From Phytopythium helicoides (taxonomy: Eukaryota; Oomycota; Peronosporomycetes; Pythiales; Pythiaceae), in the NCBI GenBank assembly GCA_024867545.1, contig JANFNE010000037.1:310001-374000 (forward strand): a stretch of DNA of 64,000 nt. The letters run 5' to 3'. Below are positions 1 through 8,141 of the stretch, piece by piece. The notes under the pieces were generated by a model, which made no database searches, was not told the origin of the DNA, and was given only the letters and a program-made list of their open reading frames with translations. The stretch's first letter is position 1, and each line of letters opens with the position of its first letter. The position numbers were made by a program, and so were the translations under genes.

Positions 1-1
1 T

Positions 2-214
2 GCAGTCGTGGTAAGTCCCGAGTCAGCAAATCCGGGTATCGGCCGCTTCCACGTGCTTCGGGGAGCTGATCACATGACAATATGCAAAGCCAAGTCGAGC
101 GACGAGGAGATGTATCGAGAGGTACTTTCTTACGTGCTGGAGCGGAAGCACTCCACAGAAGGAGAGGAAGACGACACATCCAAATCCTCATCGGAAATGT
201 TTGAGAGTGGATGA
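2..214 (+). CDS. C-terminal end of an alpha/beta-hydrolase-like protein (5' partial)
   Basis: The reading frame is open from the left edge to a TGA at 212-214 and encodes about 70 residues, so the rest of the gene lies outside the window. The piece contains GADHMTICKAKS. A D-H-x-T/S-I-C-K stretch near the C-terminus is typical of SERAC1/PGAP1-like alpha/beta hydrolases, where the His completes the catalytic triad. An acidic, serine-rich tail follows. The nucleophile and acid residues are not visible, so the family call is inference. A degenerate inverted copy of this segment lies at about 2165-2260. Confidence 0.45.
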   Translation, partial: AVVVSPESANPGIGRFHVLRGADHMTICKAKSSDEEMYREVLSYVLERKHSTEGEEDDTSKSSSEMFESG

Positions 215-547
215 GGTAGAACCGTGGTAGCAGTAAAGTAGCCTCGCTGCAGATACAGTCTGTCGTGGTCACAGCGTGACTAGCACAGGTCGGATGTGGC
301 AACTGTAGTCCCAATGGGAGCCAGCTATCTCGTGCAATATCGAAGCGATCATGTTCCAAAGAGCCCATCCACGAAAGGAGTCATCCTGAAAGTGGCACTT
401 GCCACGCAAATCGCAGATCGCACACCGGTGTACCCAGCGCCACACACTTTCCCGCGATCCCTCTGACCAAGGCTCATACTCCCCGCCGCCAGTCTCTAGC
501 CAGCAGCACGGCCATGCGCAGTGTCGAATCCTCCGTGAGCCTCGAAC
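215..547. other. Intergenic, upstream of P450 copy 1
   Basis: I see no gene here. The last ~45 bases before the ATG at 548 recur just before the ATG of the second P450 at 2739, so the tandem duplication reaches into the 5' leader. Confidence 0.5.
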
Positions 548-2066
548 ATGAAGATCCTGGCCCCCGAACTCTCGTGGACATCTCTATCGGCTGCTGCGGT
601 CGCGGCGGTGCTACTGGTCTACGCGGTCTCATCAGCTCGTCAGCACCGATCCAAGCGATTGGAAGGACTCGTTCGACTTGCTCTACGTCCCTACTACGAC
701 GCTGCCGTTCCTAGGTAACACGCTCGACCTGGCCAAGCACGCGGCACAGATCCATCACTGGACGACGGCTCAATGCACTGCCAGTGGTGGGAAACCAGTG
801 CTGATGAGGATCGTGGGCGTGCCGCCGACCATTATCGTCTCAACGCCAGAACAGTATGAGGAGGTGGCGCGCACACGCTTCGACGCGTTCGGTCGGGGAC
901 CGTTCCAGCACGACCTCATCTGCGATCTCGTGGGCGAGTCCATCTTCTCGGTTGATGGAGACGAGTGGAAGTTCCACCGCCGTATCATGGTGGGACTCTT
1001 CTCGCAGCGAGCTCTGCGCGGACCAATGACCAAGGCTATCCAGAAGCACCTGCGCGTGTTCGAACAGGTTCTAGACAGTCATGTGACCTCGAAGAAACCC
1101 ATCGACATGTTCCGCGGACTACACGGCTTCACACTCGGTGCATTCGTCGAGATCGCACTTGGAGTGGACACACGCACACTGCCGAGCAAGCAGTGCCACG
1201 ACTTCAATGAGGCCTTTGACTTTGCACAGCATCGGATAGCTGTACGCTCCTACGTTCCGATGTGGCTCTGGCGCCTGCAGCGATGGCTCAATGTTGGCGA
1301 AGAGCGCAAGTACAGCGACGCCATGGGGATAATCAATGGACTCGTGCTGCGGCTCATCAACGAGTCGATGGCCAAACCCCGCGGAGAAGGCAAAGACCTC
1401 GTGTCACTCATCCTCGACCACGTTGACAGCGAGAAACACACCATCGAGGCCAGCACAGTCCGAGACATGATTGTGACGGCACTGGTGGCTGGCAGAGATA
1501 CGACTGCGGACACCATGAGTTGGTTTTTCCACCTCATCAGTACGCACATGGACGTACAGGAGCGCATCCGTGCGGAGCTTCGCGAGAAGTTGCCTCAGCT
1601 GTTTTCGGACCCGGAGTTTTTGCCGTCGATGGACGACATTCAGAAGTTGCCTTACTTGGAAGCGAGTATCCGTGAGGTTCTTCGTCTGTATCCTCCGGCT
1701 GCGTACTTGATCCGCCAATGCTCCGAGGATACTGTTCTCGATGATGGCACGTTCATTGCCAAGGGTTGGATGGTTGGTCTTGCACTCTATGCAATGGCTC
1801 GCCAGAAGCATGTTTGGGGAGAGGATGCGGCTGAGTTCAAACCGGAGCGATACCTCAGCGAGGACAAACCCCGCACACTGGCTTTCCATGCGGGTCCACG
1901 GCTGTGCGTTGGCCGTGATTTGGCTATGCTGCAGATGAAGATCCTGGTTTCGACTGTGCTCGCTCGCTTCAAGCTGAGGGAGCAGCCAGGTATCGAGGTG
2001 ACGTACGTTCCAAGTGCGACGTTGCCGATGAAGAATCCGCTGCTGATCAACATCGAGCAGGTGTGA
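548..2066 (+). CDS. Cytochrome P450, tandem copy 1 (N-terminal frameshift)
   Basis: A haem-thiolate monooxygenase resembling the CYP86/CYP52 clan of fatty-acid omega-hydroxylases, probably ER-anchored. The visible motifs are the I-helix AGRDTTADTMSW, the K-helix EASIREVLRLYPP (ExxR), FKPERY, and the haem loop FHAGPRLCVGRD with the axial Cys. The ATG at 548 opens a hydrophobic anchor, but the frame breaks at 663-664, where this copy has one more A than copy 2 (ggaagg against ggagg). From about 668 to the TGA at 2064-2066 the P450 frame is intact. The span of 1519 nt is 3n+1, as expected for one surplus base; without it the product would be 505 residues. As written, the anchor and the catalytic domain are in different frames. 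Substrate is unknown. Confidence 0.85.
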
Positions 2067-2164
2067 ACGTGTGGCGTCGCAGCAGTACAGTAGCTCTGTG
2101 CGTTCGTGTCATGAATGAAATGTCGCCTTCAACAACATGATCAATCGAATTGATCGATTTACCC

Positions 2165-2260
2165 AAATCCGTCGGTGAGGTTGACACGTGATGTGCTTCG
2201 TGAAGCACGCGGAAGCGGCCGACGTCTCGATTTGCAGACAAGGGACCCACCACGACAGCC
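2165..2260 (-). pseudogene. Degenerate inverted copy of the hydrolase C-terminal segment
   Basis: On the minus strand this stretch encodes GPLSANRDVGRFRVLHEAHH, which aligns with SPESANPGIGRFHVLRGADH at the left edge of the window. DNA similarity runs for about 80 bases and then fades. The catalytic-type His region has decayed (the ADHMTICK part is lost). It looks like an old inverted fragment left between the two P450 copies. Confidence 0.5.
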
Positions 2261-2738
2261 GAGACGCTGGTTCCTCGCTACGGAGCGAGTCTGGGTCAGA
2301 AAAAAATTGAAGCAAGAACGCGAGTTGGAAGCGAGGCGTGGAGAGTACTGCGATCGGTGTTCGATTTCAACGACTGAGAAGCCTGGCAGCAGAGCCAGCC
2401 TGTTCTGGTGGTCACAGCACCACAGACTCAAGACCTGTCCGACACGGCTACACCCAGTGGATCAGCTCCACGAGTCCAAGTCAGCAAGTGTGGTTTCGCC
2501 CACTCTTTCTCGGAGGTCCTATGGCCACGTCTGGCTCTGGCACATCGAGAAAGTGGACCTCGCTGACGTACGCAAATCGTACGAGCACTCGAAGCAAATG
2601 AAGCCATGGAATTGGCTATTGCGCCGCAATGGTCTCCGCACGTGCCACTCTGCTTCCCGCGTTCCCTCGGCCTCCCTCCGCTCCCTCGAGCCTGTAGCTC
2701 AGCCATGCGCAGTGTCGAATCCTCCGTGAGCCTCGAAC
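2261..2738. other. Spacer between the two P450 copies
   Basis: Open frames exist here, but none resembles a known protein. The last ~45 bases are the duplicated 5' leader of the P450 gene. I see nothing else. Confidence 0.4.
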
Positions 2739-4451
2739 ATGAAGGTGCTGGCCCCCGAATTCTCGTGGACTTCGCTATCAGCCGCTGCAGTCGCTGCAGC
2801 GCTGCTGGTCTACGCGGTCTCAGCAGTTCGTCAGCACCGATCCAAGCGATTGGAGGACTCGTTCGACTTGCTCTACGTCCCCACCACGACGCTGCCGTTC
2901 CTGGGTAACACACTCGACCTGACCAAGCACGCAGCACAGATCCATCACTGGACGACGGCTCAATGCACTGCCAGTGGTGGGAAACCAGTGCTGATGAGGA
3001 TCGTGGGCGTGCCGCCGACCATTATCGTCTCAACGCCAGAACAGTATGAGGAGGTGGCGCGCACACGCTTCGACGCGTTCGGTCGTGGACCGTTCCAGCA
3101 CGACCTCATCTGCGATCTCGTGGGCGAGTCCATCTTCTCGGTTGATGGAGACGAGTGGAAGTTCCACCGCCGTATCATGGTGGGACTCTTCTCGCAGCGA
3201 GCTCTGCGCGGACCAATGACCAAGGCTATCCAGAAGCACCTGCGCGTGTTCGAACAGGTTCTAGACAGTCATGTGACCTCGAAGAAACCCATCGACATGT
3301 TCCGCGGACTACACGGCTTCACACTCGGTGCATTCGTCGAGATCGCACTTGGAGTGGACACACGCACACTGCCGAGCAAGCAGTGCCACGACTTCAATGA
3401 GGCCTTTGACTTTGCACAGCATCGGATAGCTGTACGCTCCTACGTTCCGATGTGTCTCTGGCGCCTGCAGCGATGGCTCAATGTCGGTGAGGAGCGCAAG
3501 TACAGCGACGCCATGGGGATAATCAATGGACTCGTGCTTCGGCTCATCAACGAGTCGATGGCCAAACCTCGCGGAGAAGGCAAAGACCTCGTGTCGCTCA
3601 TCCTCGACCACGTCGACAGCGAGAAACACACGATTGAGGCTAGCACAGTTCGGGACATGATCGTGACGGCGCTGGTGGCTGGCAGAGATACGACTGCGGA
3701 CACCATGAGTTGGTTCTTCCACCTCATCAGTACGCACATGGACGTGCAGGAGCGCATCCGTGCGGAGCTTCGCGAGAAGTTGCCTCAGTTGTTTTCGGAC
3801 CCGGAGTTTCTGCCGTCGATGGACGACATTCAGAAGTTGCCTTACTTGGAAGCGAGTATCCGTGAGGTTCTGCGCCTGTATCCTCCAGCTGCGTACTTGA
3901 TCCGCCAATGTTCTGAGGATACTGTTCTTGATGATGGCACGTTCATTGCCAAGGGTTGGATGGTTGGTCTTGCACTCTATGCAATGGCTCGCCAAAAGCA
4001 TGTCTGGGGAGAAGATGCGGCTGAGTTCAAACCGGAGCGATACCTTAGCGAGGACAAACCCCGCACACTGGCTTTCCATGCGGGCCCACGGCTGTGCGTT
4101 GGCCGTGATTTGGCTATGCTGCAGATGAAGATCCTGGTTTCGACTGTGCTCGCTCGCTTCAAGCTGACGGGAGCAGCCAGGTATCGAGGTGACGTACGTT
4201 CCAAGTGCGACGTTGCCAATGAAGAATCCGCTGCTGATCAACATCGAACGTGTATAAACGGTAATCCTAGCAGATTCATTGCTACTTCAACTGGAAAACG
4301 AAATATAGCTGACTCATCGAATGGGTACACGACTTCAACTTCAGTTACATTGACCGGTGCGGTTCAACACGCGACTTCAACTCAATCGAAACTACGATCT
4401 ACTCCCTTGCCTGAACGCGCATACGCAGAGGTGTCTTCATTGTCAACGTGA
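2739..4451 (+). CDS. Cytochrome P450, tandem copy 2 (C-terminal frameshift)
   Basis: The N-terminus is intact: a short hydrophobic anchor (AAAVAAALLVYAVSAVRQ), a basic stop-transfer, then the same P450 core as copy 1 with AGRDTTADTMSW, EASIREVLRLYPP and FHAGPRLCVGRD. One extra C at about 4168 (gacggg against gaggg in copy 1) shifts the frame 50-odd codons after the haem Cys. The last ~29 residues of the family are replaced by ~95 unrelated residues ending at 4449-4451. In the original frame the stop is TAA at 4255-4257, giving the same 1519-nt (3n+1) span as copy 1. All catalytic motifs precede the shift. Its 3' end overlaps the third P450 in convergent orientation if the shifted frame is used. 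Confidence 0.85.
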   Translation: MKVLAPEFSWTSLSAAAVAAALLVYAVSAVRQHRSKRLEDSFDLLYVPTTTLPFLGNTLDLTKHAAQIHHWTTAQCTASGGKPVLMRIVGVPPTIIVSTPEQYEEVARTRFDAFGRGPFQHDLICDLVGESIFSVDGDEWKFHRRIMVGLFSQRALRGPMTKAIQKHLRVFEQVLDSHVTSKKPIDMFRGLHGFTLGAFVEIALGVDTRTLPSKQCHDFNEAFDFAQHRIAVRSYVPMCLWRLQRWLNVGEERKYSDAMGIINGLVLRLINESMAKPRGEGKDLVSLILDHVDSEKHTIEASTVRDMIVTALVAGRDTTADTMSWFFHLISTHMDVQERIRAELREKLPQLFSDPEFLPSMDDIQKLPYLEASIREVLRLYPPAAYLIRQCSEDTVLDDGTFIAKGWMVGLALYAMARQKHVWGEDAAEFKPERYLSEDKPRTLAFHAGPRLCVGRDLAMLQMKILVSTVLARFKLTGAARYRGDVRSKCDVANEESAADQHRTCINGNPSRFIATSTGKRNIADSSNGYTTSTSVTLTGAVQHATSTQSKLRSTPLPERAYAEVSSLST

Positions 4452-6240
4452 TGCCTGGCGTGTACGTCTGCTGCGCTGCGGATTGTGGCGTCACAGCTTC
4501 AAAGCTGAAGCGGGACAGAAGGGACGACAGTGCCACCTTCATCTCGAGAGTGGCCAGTCGTCGGCCAACGCATTGGCGCGCGCCAGCGCTAAAGGCACTA
4601 AACTTGAACGGCGACAGTGTCTGCAGCTTCCATCGCTGCGTGTTGCCGTGGCCTTCGTCTTCGAGGAATCGCTCGGGTCGGAACAACTCCGCGTCGTCGC
4701 CCCAGACATTGGCCGAGCGTCCCATCGCATAAACGGCGAGTCCGACATCGGAGCCTGCCCGAATGAGTGTGCCGTCCGCAAGAACAGTGTCCCGAATGCA
4801 TTGCTTGACGGTGAATGGACCCGCGGGGTACAGTCGCATGACTTCTCGAATCACTGCCTCCAGGTACGGGAGATTTTGAACATCATCAGCATCTGGAACA
4901 AACTCAGCATCCTCAAAGAGTTGAGGAAGGTGCTCACGCAGCTCCGCACAGATCTCGTCGACTACATGAGGGTGCTCACTCAGCACGAGCATGAACCAGC
5001 TCATTGTGTCTGCTGTCGTATCTCGTCCGGCCATGAGTGACGTCACCACCAGATCTCTCACGGTGGCAGTGTTCACTTCACCGCCCTCCTCAGTCATAGT
5101 GTCGATAATCAGCGAGATGAGGTCCTTTGTGGTGGGTTCTTCACCATTTTCTAGCTGACGTTGACGTCGCTGCATCGACTCGGAGATGAAATGTGCGGTT
5201 TCTGAATTGACGACCTCAAGCGCCTTGCGGATGCGACGTTCGGTGCCAATGTCGAGTGCTCGAAGAAGCTTCCACCAAGCTGCAGGCGCACGGAAGCGGT
5301 CAGCAACAAGTTCTTGCGCTTCGTCAAATGCATTCTCGAATCGCCTAGCGCCATCGCTCGTTGAATGATCAAGACTGTTGATGTCGATGCCGAAGGCGAT
5401 CTCCGAAAACGCGTTGAGAGTGAACTGATGCATCATTGTTGATACACTCACGAGCTCACCCGACAAGGCAGCTTCGCTGGCGATCTTCAACAGGTTCTTC
5501 GTTTGCTTTTGCACGATGGGGGCCATGTGGCAGCGCAGCGAGCGAGCACTGAAGAGCTTGGCGAGGATGCGGCGTTGATGCTTCCACTGGTCACCATTCA
5601 CAATGAAGAGCGAGTCTCCAAGAAGGTCTGTGAGCTGATCGTGGAAGTTTGCTCCCTTGATGAAGCTGTCGGCGTAGGTCTTCTGCACATCCTCGAAGTT
5701 GGAAGGCGACGAAATCACCACCAGATCAGCTCTTCCAGGCATGCGCAGAGCGAATGGTTTGGCGTCGAACTCATCACTGAGCTCCGCAAACCAGTCATGC
5801 AGTCGCGGTCCCTCCTTCGCAAGTTCGATGAGGTTTCCAAGAACTGGAAGTGTTGATGGCAGCTCGCGAGGAAACAGCACCGGAGGAGGCAACACGACAT
5901 CGCGGGCACGCGAGATTGCACGCGCGCGAGATGTTGCACGAGCTCGAGACGTTGCACGTGCTCGTGATGTCGAACGCGTCCGAGAAGGAGCACGCGGCCT
6001 GGCAGGAGCTTGAGAATACCCGAACGCGCTGAGCACATGCCAGACTACTGTCGTGGGCAGCGCAATGAGCAGCATACAGACGGCATTGTGGAGGCGACTA
6101 GCAGCCAGAGGGAGTCCCTCGAGGTTTTGCTGGCCCGGACGCAGCATGACACTTTCGATGGAGAGCGGAACTTGCAAACTGAGGAGGAGCGAGCGGCAGA
6201 TCGGACCAAGCGATCTCCGATGGACGGCGGCGTCGATCAC
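4399..6240 (-). CDS. Cytochrome P450, diverged paralogue with Arg/Ala-rich repeat linker
   Basis: An intact 613-residue frame on the minus strand. It has a hydrophobic segment (MLLIALPTTVVWHVLSAFGY), then a basic linker of repeated SRARAT-like hexapeptides (about residues 87-110), then a full P450 domain: MAGRDTTADTMSW (I helix), EAVIREVMRLYP (ExxR), FRPERF, and FSAGARQCVGRRLA around the haem Cys. It is clearly homologous to the two tandem copies and of the same CYP86-like type. A second in-frame ATG at 6145-6147 (residue 32) just before the hydrophobic anchor is a credible alternative start, because the first 31 residues add little. It is probably ER-anchored. Substrate is unknown. Confidence 0.88.
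   Translation of the reverse strand: MIDAAVHRRSLGPICRSLLLSLQVPLSIESVMLRPGQQNLEGLPLAASRLHNAVCMLLIALPTTVVWHVLSAFGYSQAPARPRAPSRTRSTSRARATSRARATSRARAISRARDVVLPPPVLFPRELPSTLPVLGNLIELAKEGPRLHDWFAELSDEFDAKPFALRMPGRADLVVISSPSNFEDVQKTYADSFIKGANFHDQLTDLLGDSLFIVNGDQWKHQRRILAKLFSARSLRCHMAPIVQKQTKNLLKIASEAALSGELVSVSTMMHQFTLNAFSEIAFGIDINSLDHSTSDGARRFENAFDEAQELVADRFRAPAAWWKLLRALDIGTERRIRKALEVVNSETAHFISESMQRRQRQLENGEEPTTKDLISLIIDTMTEEGGEVNTATVRDLVVTSLMAGRDTTADTMSWFMLVLSEHPHVVDEICAELREHLPQLFEDAEFVPDADDVQNLPYLEAVIREVMRLYPAGPFTVKQCIRDTVLADGTLIRAGSDVGLAVYAMGRSANVWGDDAELFRPERFLEDEGHGNTQRWKLQTLSPFKFSAFSAGARQCVGRRLATLEMKVALSSLLSRFSFEAVTPQSAAQQTYTPGITLTMKTPLRMRVQARE
5905..5985 (-). repeat. 18-bp minisatellite inside the P450 linker
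   Basis: Imperfect 18-bp units beginning gcacg and ending gtt/att are repeated about three to four times. Each encodes a TSRARA-like hexapeptide in the linker between membrane anchor and catalytic domain. The unit length is a multiple of three, so copy-number change keeps the frame. Confidence 0.75.
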
Positions 6241-7260
6241 ACGTCCAACGCTCTATACTTGTAGCAAGAGAGAGACATAGGATATGATTAGCTAGCACTC
6301 GGCGAGCGATCGTAGCGAACTATCCACGCGCCGGTCGGCAAGTCGCTTCGAGGCGCCGTTCGCGCCGTCGGTCTCTTCTGACAAGCATCACCCCGAAGCA
6401 TCCACACTATGGCTCGGGCAGCGCGTCTTGGCGGTTCTACGTCCATCCAGTCAGCCAAGGTCGTCCTTGTCCGCTCTCGCTAGCCGCTCCGGTGTGCTCG
6501 ACGCCACACGGCTCGATCCCACTGTGCCCACTGCGTCGTAGAGTACGGGTACACCTAGCTAGCCTTCTCCGCTCTCATCAGCTCACCACCGTCATGGCGT
6601 TGCATCCATAGTCGCATCAACACCATCGCGCGATTGCGTCCATAAGCTAGACCAACCCATCATACGTAGTGATCCGCCGGCGGCGTCGCGGATCGCTCCT
6701 GTCCCCACACCCTTGCAGCTCGTGACGAAAGTATCCGATCCATCCCCCCATCTGGTAATCGAGTCAGTCGAAGGAGTCGGTCCACACCACACCACCCACA
6801 CCCCAAAAACGGATCGCACACCCTTCGAAAATGGATGGGTATGAAAGATGGGAGGGATTGTGAAGTGGTGCACATTAAACATGGAATGTAAGTTACCAAA
6901 TAAATTCCGAATAGAAGCTCTCGAGTCTCTATTGACTCAAAACCGAGCTTGTATTTTTAAAATATAAACCTATAACATCCTTGTATTCTTCCAGAATACA
7001 AGAACCCATACAAATGAATGTGAAATGTAAATTACCAAACGAGAGGCTACTATAATTATAACCATATATTTAACTTGGATTCATTATGAACGTAAAATAC
7101 ATATGTGGTCCACTCGAGAGAGGAAGTAAAGTATCACCTCGGAGGTACCCAAAAAAGGGGACGCGCTCTGCTCTTCCCAATGTGACTACCAAGGAGCCAA
7201 AAGACCCCGCTCCAGTCATATTCGTTCGCGCCAGTCGAAGAGCTACGCCGGACGCGTACG
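6241..7260. other. Intergenic, AT-rich in its right half
   Basis: No convincing gene. The right half (about 6890-7080) is AT-rich compared with its surroundings. It holds a perfect 10-bp inverted repeat (cttgtattct at 6980-6989 and agaatacaag at 6993-7002, 3-nt loop) and two similar strings (gtaagttaccaaat near 6889, gtaaattaccaaac near 7026). These could be remnants of a small non-autonomous element; that is inference. Confidence 0.4.
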
Positions 7261-7830
7261 ATGACGATGGCGGCGGCCGCGGGCCCGTCGGTGCCGCTGG
7301 TGGGCAAGAAGATGATAGGGAAGCTGGGCGCGATGCCCAACGAGGCGGCTGCGGCGGGCGTGTCGGCGTTCGCACGTCGGCAGATGGAGAAGATGGGCTG
7401 GTCGGACGGCAAGGGGCTGGGCAAGCAGGAGCAGGGCATGGTCTCGCACGTCAAGGTCAAGCGGCGCGAGGAGAACGCGGGCGTGGGCGTTGAGAAGCAG
7501 GGCGTCGAGGAGCAGAAGAACCAGTGGTGGTACAACGTCTACGACAAGCTGGCCGACAAGATCCGCGTCGACCCCAGCTCGGACGAGGAAGGAGACGACG
7601 ACTCGAAGAAGAAGAAGAAGAAGAGCAAGAAGGACAAGAAGCGAAAGCGCGACGAAGACGCGGACAAGTACAAAAAGTTCAGGATCCCCACGGATGAGGA
7701 GCTTTTTGCCGCCACGGGCGGAAAGCTGTTTGGAAGAAGAGCCTACGGCTCCTGCAAGGGCAAGCTCAAGCGCGACGAGCTCCACGTGGCGGGGAAGCTG
7801 AACGGAGAAGAGTGCAGATGGATCCAGTGA
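7261..7830 (+). CDS. G-patch domain protein (GPATCH4-like), truncated C-terminal tail
   Basis: A nucleolar/RNA-processing-type protein. Residues ~35-75 form a G-patch (FARRQMEKMGWSDGKGLGKQ). An aromatic WWYNVYDKLADKI block, a Lys-rich nuclear signal and the motif TDEELFAATGGKLFGRRA follow. The order G-patch, WW(D/N)xV(F/Y), Lys-rich, DEELFxAxGG matches GPATCH4, which regulates nucleolar RNA helicase activity. The frame ends at 7828-7830, but an acidic-then-Lys-rich tail continues in the other two frames to a TAA at 7917-7919. This suggests two small indels near 7813 and 7848 (gagaaagaag where gagaagaag would restore the frame). The conserved domains are upstream of the break. Confidence 0.75.
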   Translation: MTMAAAAGPSVPLVGKKMIGKLGAMPNEAAAAGVSAFARRQMEKMGWSDGKGLGKQEQGMVSHVKVKRREENAGVGVEKQGVEEQKNQWWYNVYDKLADKIRVDPSSDEEGDDDSKKKKKKSKKDKKRKRDEDADKYKKFRIPTDEELFAATGGKLFGRRAYGSCKGKLKRDELHVAGKLNGEECRWIQ

Positions 7831-7969
7831 TGACGAGAAAGAAGCGCAAGAAGAAGAAGAGCAAGAAGGAGAAGAAAGCCAAAAAGGCCAAGCGCGAAAG
7901 TGGCAGTGATGTCGAGTAAACCATGATGAACTAATATGTATACACTTATGCGGATGTTTTGACGCCATT

Positions 7970-8141
7970 TGCTAGCACTCGCCTTCGGCTCGCGGGTATG
8001 GCCGTGGTAAGCCCGGCATCCTACGATAAAAGACAATGACTGGGAATGGAACCCAGTGAAAATGCAACAATGCCTGAGTATACAGTGCTATCTGCGGGCA
8101 ACGCTGAGCGCACCTGCAGACACTTTGTGGCCCCTGATGTG
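7970..8141 (-). ncRNA. Candidate guide-RNA (omega RNA) region downstream of Fanzor
   Basis: In Fanzor and TnpB loci the guide RNA is encoded at and beyond the 3' end of the nuclease gene. The minus strand past the Fanzor stop (8142) contains a perfect 6-bp hairpin (actggg/cccagt, about 8039-8057), a bulged hairpin pairing atggccg with cggcat (about 7997-8022) and a GC-rich hairpin around gccttcggc (about 7980-7990). This fits a structured RNA, but position and end are guesses. No second element copy is in the window to define the boundary. Confidence 0.25.

Larger units (their letters stand above)
500..4258 (+). repeat. Tandem duplication of a P450 gene (period about 2190 bp)
   Basis: Positions ~500-2066 and ~2690-4257 are near-identical copies of one P450 gene including its short 5' leader. 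The offset is 2190 bp inside the gene and 2191 bp at the start codon because copy 1 has one extra base. The intervening ~620 bp is not duplicated. Differences are scattered and mostly at third positions. Confidence 0.9.

Noticed and set aside
3309..4244. 311-residue minus-strand open frame opposite P450 copy 2
   Set aside because: It is antisense to a well-supported P450 and resembles no protein; GC-rich coding sequence often leaves the opposite frame open.
5905..5985. CRISPR-like array
   Set aside because: Units are contiguous 18-bp coding repeats without spacers, in a eukaryotic P450 gene.
7243..7968. 241-residue minus-strand Leu-rich open frame
   Set aside because: Antisense of the Lys-rich G-patch gene; AAG-rich coding reads as CTT/CTC Leu on the other strand.
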